From Shewanella sp. KX20019 (GTDB lineage Bacteria; Pseudomonadota; Gammaproteobacteria; Enterobacterales; Shewanellaceae), in the NCBI RefSeq assembly GCF_016757755.1, contig NZ_CP068437.1, positions 2,976,001-3,040,000 of the forward strand: a DNA stretch of 64,000 bases, read 5' to 3'. Position 1 is the first letter of the stretch, and each line of letters opens with the position of its first letter. A program made the translations under genes and the position numbers. Below are positions 1 to 8,255 of the stretch, piece by piece. The notes beneath the pieces were generated by a model. That model made no database searches, had not been told where the DNA came from, and saw only the letters and a list, made by a program, of their open reading frames with translations.

Positions 1-551
1 CCGCCATTGGTACTTATCTGCCAATGGCATTCCTGTCAAACACTCTCAATTACATCCACTCATACCGCTCTCTGACTCTTATCAATTCATGCTGATAATG
101 AATGCAGAGGCACCCTCTTGAATACCGCAGTGCCTAAATACGATGTACCAGCCCTAGTGGCTATTGTTGCGCTTTGGCCGCCCCTCTATTCAATGCAGTC
201 AACTAGTCCAATAAGCTCAACTCTGAAGCGCTATGCTCAGCAGATTTGATCCCAGAGGTATTTCTCTCGGTTCAGTGCCTATGGCATAAATCACAACATC
301 TTGGATCTTTATGATAAGCAAAACTCAACCTAAATCGATAGAGCGAGTAGCGGCTGTATTTTGATAAATACTGGTACTGGTAGCAACAGGTACTAAACAG
401 TTTTGAAAAAACAAATTGATAAGTGTGCAAGATGATTTGGCGTTGTGGTGGTAGGTATTGGTCACGGCAAGGGGAAATAAAAAATGACGGTGCGTTAGTG
501 ATTAGACTTTATTGCAATAGCAGCAAGGCTGATAATGTTTTAAAACAGCAA
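1..551. other. Stretch without a supported gene
   Basis: I see no reading frame with a ribosome binding site or recognisable protein here on either strand. A short inverted repeat (CCATTGG ... CCAATGG) lies in the first 30 bases. The stretch lies downstream of the cold-shock gene and may hold the end or regulatory region of a gene outside the window. Confidence 0.4.
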
Positions 552-583
552 AGAAAAAAGAGCCGTGGTAAACCACGGCTCTT
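552..583 (-). terminator. Rho-independent terminator of the cold-shock gene
   Basis: A perfect 11-bp stem (AAGAGCCGTGG with CCACGGCTCTT) around a 4-base loop is followed, on the minus strand, by a T-rich run. It lies just after the stop codon of the cold-shock gene. Confidence 0.85.
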
Positions 584-626
584 CAGAATTTGTTGCGATT
601 AGCTAGATGCTAATCAAGCTGGTAAC

Positions 627-833
627 TTAAACTACAGTTACGTTCTCAGCTTGTGGGCCTTTTTGACCTTGAGTAACAGTAAACTGAACTTTTTGACCTT
701 CGTCAAGAGTTTTGAAACCGTCAGAGTTGATAGCGCGGAAGTGTACGAATACATCTGGGCCAGACTCTTGCTCGATAAATCCGAAACCTTTATCAGAGTT
801 GAACCACTTAACAACGCCAGTAACTTGAGACAT
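627..833 (-). CDS. CspA-family cold-shock protein
   Basis: This is a 68-residue single-domain cold-shock protein, a five-stranded OB-fold that binds single-stranded RNA and DNA and acts as an RNA chaperone. Both nucleic-acid motifs are present: RNP1 as KGFGFIE near residue 15 and RNP2 as VFVHF near residue 28. The length is typical of the family. It is monocistronic: a strong terminator follows it and a promoter lies about 130 bases upstream. That leaves a long leader, as expected for cold-induced csp genes, whose leaders control mRNA stability and translation. I cannot say which paralogue (CspA, CspC, CspD or CspE) it corresponds to. Confidence 0.95.
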   Translation of the reverse strand: MSQVTGVVKWFNSDKGFGFIEQESGPDVFVHFRAINSDGFKTLDEGQKVQFTVTQGQKGPQAENVTVV

Positions 834-969
834 AATATTGAATCCTGTAAATATAAATTAAAGCCTTAACGGCGGTAAAGCTGGAAAATGCCGGTTTACT
901 TAATGTTAACAGGACGAACATTGTCGTATTGAACACATAAAAATAAGCCCTAACCTTCAAGCTGCAGTC

Positions 970-997
970 ACTATAAACCATTTCCATGATAAGTCAA
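970..997 (-). promoter_or_regulatory. Probable sigma-70 promoter of the cold-shock gene
   Basis: On the minus strand TTGACT and TATAGT are separated by 16 bases. Transcription from here would give a leader of about 130 nt before the start codon, a usual length for cold-shock genes. The 300-base gap between this gene and rlmA holds nothing else I can support. Confidence 0.6.
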
Positions 998-1138
998 CAC
1001 ACATTCATGACTAAATTAAGAGTATTTCGACTCATATATCTACAGTCAGAAAAATCCAGATATTAAATAATATATACAAGCCAAATAACCTATAACAACA
1101 AAGGCTTAAATCATGGAGGTCTAACTTAGAAAAAACGA

Positions 1139-1945
1139 CTAGTTCGCTCTAAAAACTTCTATCTTGAAATCTAATTCACAGAAAAAACCCGAAGCTGATA
1201 ACGCGAGTTTTTGTTCGTCTGTCAATTTCCAGTTATAGGGTGTCATTTGTAAAAAGTGACTAATATCATCTTCATCTTTCAAGCTGAGCATGCTCTCAAG
1301 TCGTTTTTGATCGATTAATGTAAAACCTTCAATCTGTGATGACTCTTGGGTATGCTCTTTAGGCGTTTCATATATCAGTTCTTTCAGTGCAAAATGGTGT
1401 CTAGGCCCGGCACATACAGTAATCAGGATCCCGCCTGACTTTATCACCCGTTTAAGTTCCGTATCTAATGAAGGCGCATAGATCCTAAGCATAAAGTCAA
1501 AACTATCATCAGCGAACGGCATATCAAAAGCACTCGCTACGCTAAAAGCGATATTGGGGTAACGTTTGGCGGCATACTTAAGTGCTGACTTACTAATATC
1601 TAATCCAAAAAAGTTAAAACCATCGCCTAATTCATGTGCCAAGCGATTGGAGTAATACCCTTCACCACAACCAATATCGAGACCGTATTTAGCATCATTA
1701 GCATAAATCTTTGCCAGCTCATTAACACTGTCACTGAGCTGTTGATAGTAACCTTTATTAAGAAACTCTCTTCTAGCAAACATCATCTCTTTGTTGTCAC
1801 CAGGATCACTGGATTTTTTCTTTTGAACGGGAAGTAAGTTTACATAGCCCTCTTTCGCACAATCAAACCTATGATTAGACGCACAAAACCAAGTTTTGCT
1901 CTGCAGCATTAAAGGTTGTTCGCATATCGGGCAACGGTAAATCAT
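1139..1945 (-). CDS. rlmA: 23S rRNA (guanine-745 N1)-methyltransferase
   Basis: This SAM-dependent methyltransferase modifies G745 in helix 35 of 23S rRNA. The N-terminus holds the zinc ribbon typical of RlmA (CPIC near residue 5, then a C...H pair in FCASNHRFDC). A class I Rossmann methyltransferase domain follows, with motif I GLDIGCGEGYYS near residue 90 and the acidic motif II GLDIS. The length of 268 residues matches the family. I chose the ATG whose A overlaps the TGA of the upstream gene; a TTG one codon earlier is possible but unlikely. The overlap implies translational coupling with the upstream gene, although a functional link is not evident. Confidence 0.92.
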   Translation of the reverse strand: MIYRCPICEQPLMLQSKTWFCASNHRFDCAKEGYVNLLPVQKKKSSDPGDNKEMMFARREFLNKGYYQQLSDSVNELAKIYANDAKYGLDIGCGEGYYSNRLAHELGDGFNFFGLDISKSALKYAAKRYPNIAFSVASAFDMPFADDSFDFMLRIYAPSLDTELKRVIKSGGILITVCAGPRHHFALKELIYETPKEHTQESSQIEGFTLIDQKRLESMLSLKDEDDISHFLQMTPYNWKLTDEQKLALSASGFFCELDFKIEVFRAN

Positions 1946-2781
1946 CAATCATTCTCCAGTGCAAATGAACTCTCTGTTCCATCTGCCATAAGTTGTTCTA
2001 CAATTTCATTTAGCTGTGGTGGCGCTAACAGTTGATAGCTTTCTAGTTTTCTTCTCAATGTATCTTGATCAATATCTAGGTTAGCAGCCAAGTAAAAATT
2101 AGCTCGCTCGGTTAGCTGCGAATAAACGCGAGTCAACAGCTGCCTTTTTCTGACTAATTGAGCATCAAGTTGGCTGATATCATTATCGCTATGATTCTGA
2201 TTTAGCAAACCTTCGTTAGCAAAACGTTTTAAGTCGTTACGAATACTTTCTAACTCGCTAATTTCTACCAAAAGGCTTTCCGCGTTGGGTTCAATATCCA
2301 TCGAACGGGCGATAATATGCTTTGCTAATTGGATCTCTCTGGCAATAAGTCCTAATCGAAAATCTGCTTCCAAAGGGACTAATTCCCATTGTATTGGTTC
2401 AACGATATGAAACCGACCGACATTATCATTATTAATATCAACCGCGATTGACAGCCCCAGTCTTAGCTGCTCAGCACAAAGTTTAGGTGAAATACCTAAG
2501 GTTGAAAACAAGCGCCAACCTTGACCAACACCACGACTATTGGACGCCTTTGACAAAACATGTTCTTGCGATTCCAACACCTCTAGCGACAAGTAAGGGT
2601 GTAGCCTAACCATCAATGACATTTGTGAATTTGAAACGTTAACCACAACCACTTCTGCTATAGGGCCTGATTGCAGCTGCAATACACTAAAGTTGCCAAA
2701 CTGTTCAGACAAAACAAGTTTCAATTTAGATTGGTGGTTAATTTCGATAATTTGCGGTTGGATTAATAGCGGTTCAAACAT
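1945..2781 (-). CDS. Conserved protein of unknown function upstream of rlmA
   Basis: I do not recognise this 278-residue protein. It has no signal peptide or membrane segment. The first half looks like a mixed alpha/beta domain, and the second half (from about residue 150) is charged and helical, probably partly coiled coil (for example ESIRNDLKRFANEG). The start was chosen at MFEPLLIQ because AGGAG lies six bases before it; an upstream ATG in the same frame would include that ribosome binding site in the coding region. The stop overlaps the rlmA start by one base, so the two genes are probably one transcript. It lies next to sbcB in divergent orientation. Confidence 0.7.
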   Translation of the reverse strand: MFEPLLIQPQIIEINHQSKLKLVLSEQFGNFSVLQLQSGPIAEVVVVNVSNSQMSLMVRLHPYLSLEVLESQEHVLSKASNSRGVGQGWRLFSTLGISPKLCAEQLRLGLSIAVDINNDNVGRFHIVEPIQWELVPLEADFRLGLIAREIQLAKHIIARSMDIEPNAESLLVEISELESIRNDLKRFANEGLLNQNHSDNDISQLDAQLVRKRQLLTRVYSQLTERANFYLAANLDIDQDTLRRKLESYQLLAPPQLNEIVEQLMADGTESSFALEND

Positions 2782-2951
2782 ACAGCTCCTCATTGACCTA
2801 GCCATATTATACTTGCAATAGAGAGCAGGTTCCAGCTATCAAGCTGATGTAAATTCAAGCAAATAAGTATCTCCGTCCTTGAAGTTAAGACAATTGGACT
2901 ACTGCGGTGCTATGATGAATCCACTTAATGGAAGTTAATAGCTACGACTTT

Positions 2952-3017
2952 ATGCCTTCAAAAAAACAAAATACCCTCTTCTGGCACGATTACGAGACAC
3001 CACCACTAAGCTATTAA
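2952..3017 (+). pseudogene. sbcB: Orphaned 5' end of the host sbcB (exonuclease I)
   Basis: The frame MPSKKQNTLFWHDYET closely matches the start of the intact SbcB at 45 kb (MKNAKKQPTLFWHDYET). It then diverges after the shared core into five unrelated codons (PPLSY) and a stop. This is the original host start of exonuclease I, separated from the rest of the gene by prophage insertion. The two starts differ upstream of the core, both in codons and in residues, so the prophage carries its own version of the first 16 codons. The native promoter presumably remains here and drives only this 21-codon stub. Confidence 0.9.
2982..2999. other. attL core
   Basis: TGGCACGATTACGAGACA occurs here and again at 45389-45406. 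The flanking bases differ on both sides, so 18 bp is the exact identity. The core encodes (W)HDYET, which holds the first two catalytic acidic residues of exonuclease I. Confidence 0.9.
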
Positions 3018-3050
3018 ATAATAACAAATTAAAGCCTCAGAAATATCTCG

Positions 3051-3071
3051 TAATGCACGCTGCGATGCACA
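3051..3071. repeat. Putative integrase arm-type sites at the left end
   Basis: TAATGCAC and CGATGCACA lie 12 bases apart in the same orientation. They match three TGATGCAC(A/T) copies beside the right attachment site. Repeats shared by both prophage ends and flanking the cores are the usual layout of integrase arm-binding sites. The assignment is inferred from position. Confidence 0.6.
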
Positions 3072-3156
3072 GTTGTAATTTAAACTTTAAATGTAACTCC
3101 TAGCAGATACCTTGATTAGTTTGTGATATCGGCAAACATCTGCCCCAAAAAAATTT

Positions 3157-3243
3157 ACGCAACAGCTTATTATTGTACTACGTTTAACACACTAAACAGT
3201 TGCTAAGAACGTTATCGAGCGACTAATCAATAAGCTGTTAGCT
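3157..3243 (+). repeat. attC-like site before a cassette-like gene pair
   Basis: An 11-bp perfect inverted repeat (AACAGCTTATT with AATAAGCTGTT) is framed by ACGCAAC on the left and GTTAGCT on the right. Each matches six of seven positions of the attC R'' (RYYYAAC) and R' (GTTRRRY) consensus. The span of 87 bp is normal for attC, and a gene begins 32 bases after it, as in integron cassettes. Neither core is canonical, so this is a tentative call. Confidence 0.4.
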
Positions 3244-3274
3244 GCATTCACGAGGTCAGAATACGGAGGTTATT

Positions 3275-3760
3275 ATGACAAAAAGTTTCAAGCCTATATT
3301 AGCAACTATTTTAGTATATACTTTATTCTGTGGAGTCTGGTGGATTGGGCATTATTTAGGGAAAGTACAGTTTTCTAATATAAATTCTGTAATGTATTTT
3401 TTGTTTATTAATGCAACTCTATGGGCGTTGCCTATTTGTTTAGAAGCAAATGATAATGGTTCAAATTTTAACTTTAAAAGTCACGGGTTTCAGTTGTCTA
3501 TAATTGCATTAACAAGTCTCATAGCTTTAGCTTCTGGTCTTAGCTTAAAAGGTATTGAACTTGATCATTTTATTGTGAGCTTAAGTTCTATTTTTCTATT
3601 AGTGGGTGTCGGGGCTTACATTAATTCAGGAGACAACAAAACTTCAGTAAAACTTCATTGGAGTTACAGATTGGGGTCGTGGATTATTGGTGTGATTTCA
3701 GTACAAATATATCTAGTTTATTCGTTAGAAAGTGAGGTCGTATCATGGTCTTTATTTTAA
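3275..3760 (+). CDS. Small four-pass membrane protein, unknown function
   Basis: This 161-residue protein has four hydrophobic segments (about residues 8-28, 38-56, 74-92, 98-114 with a further one near 133-152) and no recognisable domain. A good ribosome binding site (GGAGG, six bases before ATG) supports the start. It lies just inside the left end of the prophage, transcribed against the late genes, and follows an attC-like inverted repeat. It is therefore probably cargo and not a phage function. The AT-rich composition differs from the host genes to the left. The last 16 bases overlap the next small gene. Confidence 0.65.
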   Translation: MTKSFKPILATILVYTLFCGVWWIGHYLGKVQFSNINSVMYFLFINATLWALPICLEANDNGSNFNFKSHGFQLSIIALTSLIALASGLSLKGIELDHFIVSLSSIFLLVGVGAYINSGDNKTSVKLHWSYRLGSWIIGVISVQIYLVYSLESEVVSWSLF

Positions 3761-3897
3761 TAATCAGTACATTAGTTCTAGTTCTTGGATACATAATTAT
3801 TGATAGCTACCTAAACCCAAAAGATGCGATTATTGATCATTTAGTTATGTTAATTAATAACAAAAAAGAAAGTAAAAAGAATAACCCTCATCTTTGA
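3745..3897 (+). CDS. 50-residue single-pass membrane protein
   Basis: This short frame starts inside the end of the preceding membrane-protein gene, overlapping it by 16 bases. GAGG lies seven bases before its ATG. The protein is one hydrophobic helix (residues 2-19, VFILIISTLVLVLGYIII) followed by a lysine- and asparagine-rich tail. Overlap and spacing suggest the two are translated together and may act as a pair. I cannot assign a function. The group II intron remnant begins directly after its stop codon. Confidence 0.55.
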   Translation: MVFILIISTLVLVLGYIIIDSYLNPKDAIIDHLVMLINNKKESKKNNPHL

Positions 3898-4352
3898 ACC
3901 AGCACCTAATCGGGTAGCCGGAGGTATCTAGCCTCCAGCCCCCACACCACCCTGCATGTGGCTCCGCACAGGGCGGTTCATTTAGAACGCCTAACCTAAA
4001 CTCTCTGGTTAGCCTATTTATTACAATAGTGAACTGCGATCCATCCATCTCTTAGTGAACATAAACCCGCTTTCTTAAGGTAATCATTACTCAGTGCTTG
4101 CTGTATGTATCCCTGATCATGGCATTTAACCAGAGCCGAACTTCACCATGGGCCTTTGCTTGGATCCTGACGCCACGCTTAAGTAAGTTTTGCACCTTAG
4201 TCCTTGGTTTTCGCCACTGACGCCAGTAGCACATACGTACCCGACGGCGGATCCAATGGTCTAAGTCGACGCACCCTTGATAAGCGTTGGCTATGCCAAA
4301 GTAGTTGATCCAGCCGTGCCATCTTGTTTTAGGACCGGTGCCGTGCTTTAAA
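3898..4352 (-). mobile_element. Truncated group II intron (3' part)
   Basis: On the minus strand the end of a group II intron reverse transcriptase is followed by the GC-rich structured 3' region (GCGGAGCCACATGCAGGG...) that lies downstream of the maturase gene in many bacterial introns. The hairpins TGCGGAGCCACATGCA and GGAGGCTAGATACCTCC are plausible domain elements. The 5' two thirds of the intron are missing. It abuts a cassette-like gene pair in opposite orientation, which is the arrangement known for group IIC introns that target attC sites. The subclass is inferred, not shown. Confidence 0.7.
4014..4352 (-). pseudogene. C-terminal remnant of group II intron reverse transcriptase/maturase
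   Basis: The minus strand encodes WHGWINYFGIANAYQG, then DHWIRRRVRMCYWRQW, the maturase (GIIM) domain signature of intron-encoded reverse transcriptases. The frame stops after RDTYSKH. The family C-terminus continues in another frame as ALSNDYLKKAGL then LRDGWIAVHYCNK and a stop. One missing base in a G run near position 4110 would explain the shift. The polymerase domains are absent, so the gene is dead. It is kept here as evidence of past intron insertion. Confidence 0.85.
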
Positions 4353-4407
4353 CAATTGATATCTCATATCCACGACAAAATTTATTGTTATCCAACGATG
4401 ATAAAAC

Positions 4408-4884
4408 TCACTTTATCTCTGATCTAAGCCGTGTGATTTGGCGGTCAATGGTTGATACTTCGGTATCAGCTTGCTGTGTGATCGCACTCATCTCTTGAGC
4501 TAAACTTTGTTGCCAGGTTGCGCCGGCTAGATTGTTGTTAGCGTAGCGGCCTCTGTTTCTTAAATTGACCATGCGTTGATCACGATTTACGAGTACCTTT
4601 TTTCGTCTAGTCTTAAGCTTACTAATTTCACGGTCAATTTGCCGGTTACGTATGTAGGTGCTGATTTCAGCTTTTTTATCTGTACTAGCTGCAGACCGTA
4701 GGGTTGCGTCAGAAGTGTACAAAGCGTTGTCATTTGCCACAACGCTACCTACATTGCTTAGATCCACAGGCTGACTCGAGTCATCACAGGGATCCGACTG
4801 ATAAACATCACCTGCACAGCGATAGACCCCTGCCATCGCCGGCAATGTCGTAAAACACACTAAAAACAAAATTGAATACTTCAT
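4408..4884 (-). CDS. Secreted DUF4124-like protein at the end of the tail operon
   Basis: The 158-residue product has a signal peptide (MKYSILFLVCFTTLPAMA, cleavage near residue 18). A short cysteine-bearing motif GVYRCAGDVYQSDPC follows and resembles the DUF4124 start (YxC...VYxDxPC). The rest is charged and helical, rich in R, K, Q and E. GGAGG lies six bases before the chosen ATG; an ATG four codons earlier lacks spacing to that site. It is the last gene of the leftward late operon, after the tail genes. It is thus expressed late or from its own signal, and it may be a lysogenic-conversion gene. Function unknown. Confidence 0.65.
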   Translation of the reverse strand: MKYSILFLVCFTTLPAMAGVYRCAGDVYQSDPCDDSSQPVDLSNVGSVVANDNALYTSDATLRSAASTDKKAEISTYIRNRQIDREISKLKTRRKKVLVNRDQRMVNLRNRGRYANNNLAGATWQQSLAQEMSAITQQADTEVSTIDRQITRLRSEIK

Positions 4885-4910
4885 AAAATCCTCCATGACT
4901 TTAGCCTAGT

Positions 4911-5123
4911 TTATACTTCTATCTCTGTATGTGGCAAATCTGCTGCGGTTCCCAAAACGCGCCCATCTTGCACGTAAACTTTCGCACCAGGTGATCCGCT
5001 GCCAATCGCGGTTATCGATAAGCCTGAATCACTGATTAGCTTTACCGTACCATTGCCGTTATCACTCTGTACGGTCATGATCATGCGCGGTAATGACAGC
5101 GCTTGTTGTAATTGCTTAAACAT
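4911..5123 (-). CDS. Small phage tail-operon protein
   Basis: This 70-residue protein starts with a basic helix (MFKQLQQALSLPRM). It continues as a probable small beta barrel (TVQSDNGNGTVKLISDSGLS, then GAKVYVQDGRVLG). It lies seven bases after the stop of the tail hub-like gene and shares its strand and spacing, so it is part of the tail operon. I know of small proteins of this kind at this place in related phages, but no function can be given from the sequence. Confidence 0.6.
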   Translation of the reverse strand: MFKQLQQALSLPRMIMTVQSDNGNGTVKLISDSGLSITAIGSGSPGAKVYVQDGRVLGTAADLPHTEIEV

Positions 5124-5130
5124 AAATCCC

Positions 5131-6984
5131 CTACTCCAAATGCCTAATTAAGTTCACGCTTTGAGTTATATCTAAGCCACTGCTTTGATCCATGCTAGCG
5201 CTAATACTCACGCTATCGCATGTTGCTTTGAATACCTCGCCCTCATACGTAACCCCAATTAACATGCCCTTTTTTAAGGGTGGCAGGTCGGCCATAATTG
5301 GTAACGACACCGTAATCAGCTCTTTATTGCCGCTGGCTGCTATCGCGTTGGTACCTGCAAGCCTCGCCGCTTGGTTATCAACAATTAACTGAGCACTAAT
5401 ATCGGCAGTGGGAATATCCCCGGCGGTACCCGCACGTTTAACCTTTGCGCTCACGCCTTGTTGCTCACCTCTAACCCAAGCCGCATTACATGCCTGGTTA
5501 ATTTGTTTTTTACGGCTAAAGCTCAAGATCACTGAGTCGTGAATATTCACATCAGCAATCGCCTCATCCATTAACCAAGGCGATGTAGGCCAACGCGGAA
5601 CAACGCTTAACTTGTTGGCAAACTCATCAGCAAGCAGCATACAACCGATTTGAGCACATGCATCATTCACGGCATCGATTGGCGACTTACCCATTATTGA
5701 GAATGCACCGGCGGGTACCGTAAAATCAGTTACCCCATCTAGCTCAACCGTCCAACCTGCATTAGTAAGCAGATCTCCCAATATCCCCGCAAATGAGCGG
5801 TCAGTATCGTTGGTGTAGCTAATCAATGACCGCCAAGGGGTTGCAAGTTGCGCCGTTCGGCTACGCCCTGCACTGCTATAGGTTTTAGTGCCAAAGCTTG
5901 CGCTACTCGATGGCTGCTCAGCCAAAGCAAAAAACTCATAACCATTAATATCAATAAGCAGTAACTCATTTTCAGCACGGGTGGCATCAATAGCGCTACT
6001 GAACTGTAGGCTTACAGATTGAGTAAATTGGCTTCGGCTATCATTGATACTCACGCCATCGATCACAATCGGCAATGAGTCGCTGACGCGAGTACATGTT
6101 AACGTTGGTTGCATTAAATAAGCCCTGCGGATCTGAGGTTCAATGGGAACTTTAAAATCAAGGTTAGGAATTATTGGATTGGCATCAATCGAGCCACCAC
6201 CATTGTCGAAATAACAGTGTTTATCTGAAGCTGTAAACCTTAAGGTGATTGGTGACAGAGTGTTATCTAGCCCTGACTCACTAAAGCGCATAGTCAGCAA
6301 GCCTACTTCTGGCACTCGATATGTGGTTGAACAAACCCATTTCGCTTTATGTGGCCCCCAAGCGAGGTCTATATGATGATTAACATCGCTATCCGTTGAT
6401 GCGTAATCAACATTGAGCATGCTAATAACGACATCGTGACTCTTAAGTGTTATCGCGGTGTCACTTTGATAAGAGCCTGTTAACCACCAAGACACTTGCA
6501 AGTGACTCTCTGTTGCTGAAAGGCTCAACCAATTAACTGAGGTGGCACTGTGATGTAGAACAGGGGATACCCAAGCAAAGTGGTTCGTTTGCGCTTGCTG
6601 CATACCAAGCTGTAATGGCAAGCTGATATGCGTGTTTTGCAGTGGCCCAAGATGCCAGCCTAAAGTAATTTGTTGCTGTGTGGCTTTATCGGCTAGCCAC
6701 TGGAGTTGATATTGGTTGGTAACTCCAGTGGTATAGCCGAGCATTACCGTCTGCGATTCAACCTGTAATGGCTCTATCCAAGCAAGTACAATATCGAGCC
6801 CTAGACTACCGTCACGAATTGGTGGCTTAGGTGGTAATTCCCCCTCGTACCTTAGCTTGAGTGGTGATAGGAAATCGCCCCAAGGTACGTCGAACCTCAA
6901 TCTAACCCCCTCAAACGGCAGTGTTAGATTTAGCGGTGACTCCGAATTAAACCAAGGTTCATTGAACCTAAGTAAGATTGTCAT
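5131..6984 (-). CDS. Phage tail tip protein with a hub-like C-terminal domain
   Basis: The protein has 617 residues. The N-terminal 280 residues are beta-rich and tryptophan-rich with no domain that I recognise. The C-terminal half (about 300-610) has the pattern of a tail hub of the gp27/gpP type. It includes FAGILGDLLTNAGWT followed by GKSPIDAVNDACAQIGCMLL, where a short disulfide-poor domain reads a linear peptide-like track, and ends with a beta domain carrying GMLIGVTYEGEVFKATCDSV. Hub proteins join the tail tube to the tip and contact the cell-penetrating device. The start overlaps the upstream gene stop by four bases (ATGA). The assignment rests on pattern and position. Confidence 0.6.
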   Translation of the reverse strand: MTILLRFNEPWFNSESPLNLTLPFEGVRLRFDVPWGDFLSPLKLRYEGELPPKPPIRDGSLGLDIVLAWIEPLQVESQTVMLGYTTGVTNQYQLQWLADKATQQQITLGWHLGPLQNTHISLPLQLGMQQAQTNHFAWVSPVLHHSATSVNWLSLSATESHLQVSWWLTGSYQSDTAITLKSHDVVISMLNVDYASTDSDVNHHIDLAWGPHKAKWVCSTTYRVPEVGLLTMRFSESGLDNTLSPITLRFTASDKHCYFDNGGGSIDANPIIPNLDFKVPIEPQIRRAYLMQPTLTCTRVSDSLPIVIDGVSINDSRSQFTQSVSLQFSSAIDATRAENELLLIDINGYEFFALAEQPSSSASFGTKTYSSAGRSRTAQLATPWRSLISYTNDTDRSFAGILGDLLTNAGWTVELDGVTDFTVPAGAFSIMGKSPIDAVNDACAQIGCMLLADEFANKLSVVPRWPTSPWLMDEAIADVNIHDSVILSFSRKKQINQACNAAWVRGEQQGVSAKVKRAGTAGDIPTADISAQLIVDNQAARLAGTNAIAASGNKELITVSLPIMADLPPLKKGMLIGVTYEGEVFKATCDSVSISASMDQSSGLDITQSVNLIRHLE

Positions 6985-7280
6985 AAGAGGATATTCGTTA
7001 CGGTTCCGTCAATAACCTCGGCTTTTACACCATCGGCAAACTTACCATTATATTCGCGTTCATCATCTAATATACCAACCACAAGTTCACTAATGTTGGA
7101 GTACCTAAGCGGTACTATTACCTTTACAACACCGCCATTTAACCCACCTTTCAAAAAACTGAAGTTTGGAATAAATCTATCAAATACTAGCAATGTATCA
7201 GCGGAATCATCCGTATCAACTTGTATTAACCCTTGGTAATACGGGGAAGCTACCCCACCTTTAATTCTAAGTTTAGTCAT
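6981..7280 (-). CDS. Phage tail-operon protein, unknown function
   Basis: This is a beta-rich 99-residue protein (MTKLRIKGGVASPYYQGLIQ...). It sits between two tail genes and overlaps both: its ATG lies inside the last codons of the gene before it, and its stop overlaps the next start. A GTG three codons earlier could also serve. The tight packing argues for translation coupled to tail tip assembly genes. No domain recognised. Confidence 0.6.
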   Translation of the reverse strand: MTKLRIKGGVASPYYQGLIQVDTDDSADTLLVFDRFIPNFSFLKGGLNGGVVKVIVPLRYSNISELVVGILDDEREYNGKFADGVKAEVIDGTVTNILL

Positions 7281-8229
7281 ACCACTCACCAGTTGTTTGA
7301 ACCCAGTACGATGCTAACTGTCTTCCAAAGATGGCCTCGAAACTATCATTACCAGCAGCTCTTACGATTGGTAAAGTCGCTCCCCAATATCCGGGGAAAT
7401 TAGTAGTGTATAATCCTGGAAATGTTCCACGATAGCTCGGGTTAACAGTGTTCTTTGGGTCATTGTGCCAGGCGTAAGCGGGGATCATAATCATTGGTAC
7501 ACCTAGTACACTGGAATCTGCGGTATAACCACTACTAGTATTACCCAAAGCTATCCCATGCGGACTACTGTAATTTTTAGAGACTCCCGAACCATCGGGG
7601 GCGTATAGTTGACAAACAGCAGCAACACTTCCACCCAATTGATTCTCTGACGCATCGTTTAGAGTTGAGTCAACACTAGCACTACGGTTGGATCCACCAG
7701 ACAGCATCGTGAATATGTGTTGGTCATTTGGTACAACTGACTGCATATCACCTATCCAATATGCGGGCATATAGTCATAATAAGACGAAGTAGTCGTTGC
7801 CCAAGTTTGATAACCCCACTCTTGCCTAACGTAGAAACTGCGACCACAACCTATCAAAGTCCAACCTCCTACACGAATTGAGTCATTCCGGGTAGTAATC
7901 GTTCTATAACCGCATTTCTCTACAAATGTATCTAATGTGGTTATTTCTATAGCGGCAGTCAGCCTGACAAGTTGACCCTCGGCGTCACTGGCAGCATGCG
8001 CTTGTACTTGTAAGGCACCACCAGATCCTCCCACTGATGTATCATTTTTAAAAACAGCTTTAAAATTGACTAAATCTTCGAACTCAAGCGTCCAACCAAG
8101 TGGTTGTTTAGATCCATAGCCGTCTACTAGGCAAGCTTTAAATATAGCCAGCCAATCTGAAGGCTTTGTAGGCGCTACAACGGGAGCCCCCTCGTCTGTC
8201 GATCTAAATACTGTTACTGGTAATCCCAT
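7273..8229 (-). CDS. Conserved phage tail-tip protein
   Basis: The 318-residue protein begins MGLPVTVFRSTDEGAP and then KACLVDGYGSKQPLGWTLEF, a beginning that I associate with a family of structural proteins in tail operons of Mu-like and lambda-like phages. The body is rich in Gly, Ser, Tyr and Trp and has no coiled coil. Position between the large tail protein and the hub-like protein suggests a tail tip or receptor-contact role. Host range could depend on it, but that is inference. Start ATG is preceded by a spaced AAGGATTTTAAC sequence, a moderate ribosome binding site. Confidence 0.55.
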   Translation of the reverse strand: MGLPVTVFRSTDEGAPVVAPTKPSDWLAIFKACLVDGYGSKQPLGWTLEFEDLVNFKAVFKNDTSVGGSGGALQVQAHAASDAEGQLVRLTAAIEITTLDTFVEKCGYRTITTRNDSIRVGGWTLIGCGRSFYVRQEWGYQTWATTTSSYYDYMPAYWIGDMQSVVPNDQHIFTMLSGGSNRSASVDSTLNDASENQLGGSVAAVCQLYAPDGSGVSKNYSSPHGIALGNTSSGYTADSSVLGVPMIMIPAYAWHNDPKNTVNPSYRGTFPGLYTTNFPGYWGATLPIVRAAGNDSFEAIFGRQLASYWVQTTGEWYD

Positions 8230-8255
8230 TGTTAAAATCCTTAATCAGTTAGTTT

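Noticed and set aside
3854..4048. Minus-strand 64-codon frame (NEPPCAEPHAGWCGG)
   Set aside because: Peptides of this kind are routinely translated from the structured 3' region of group II introns; it is intron RNA, not a gene.
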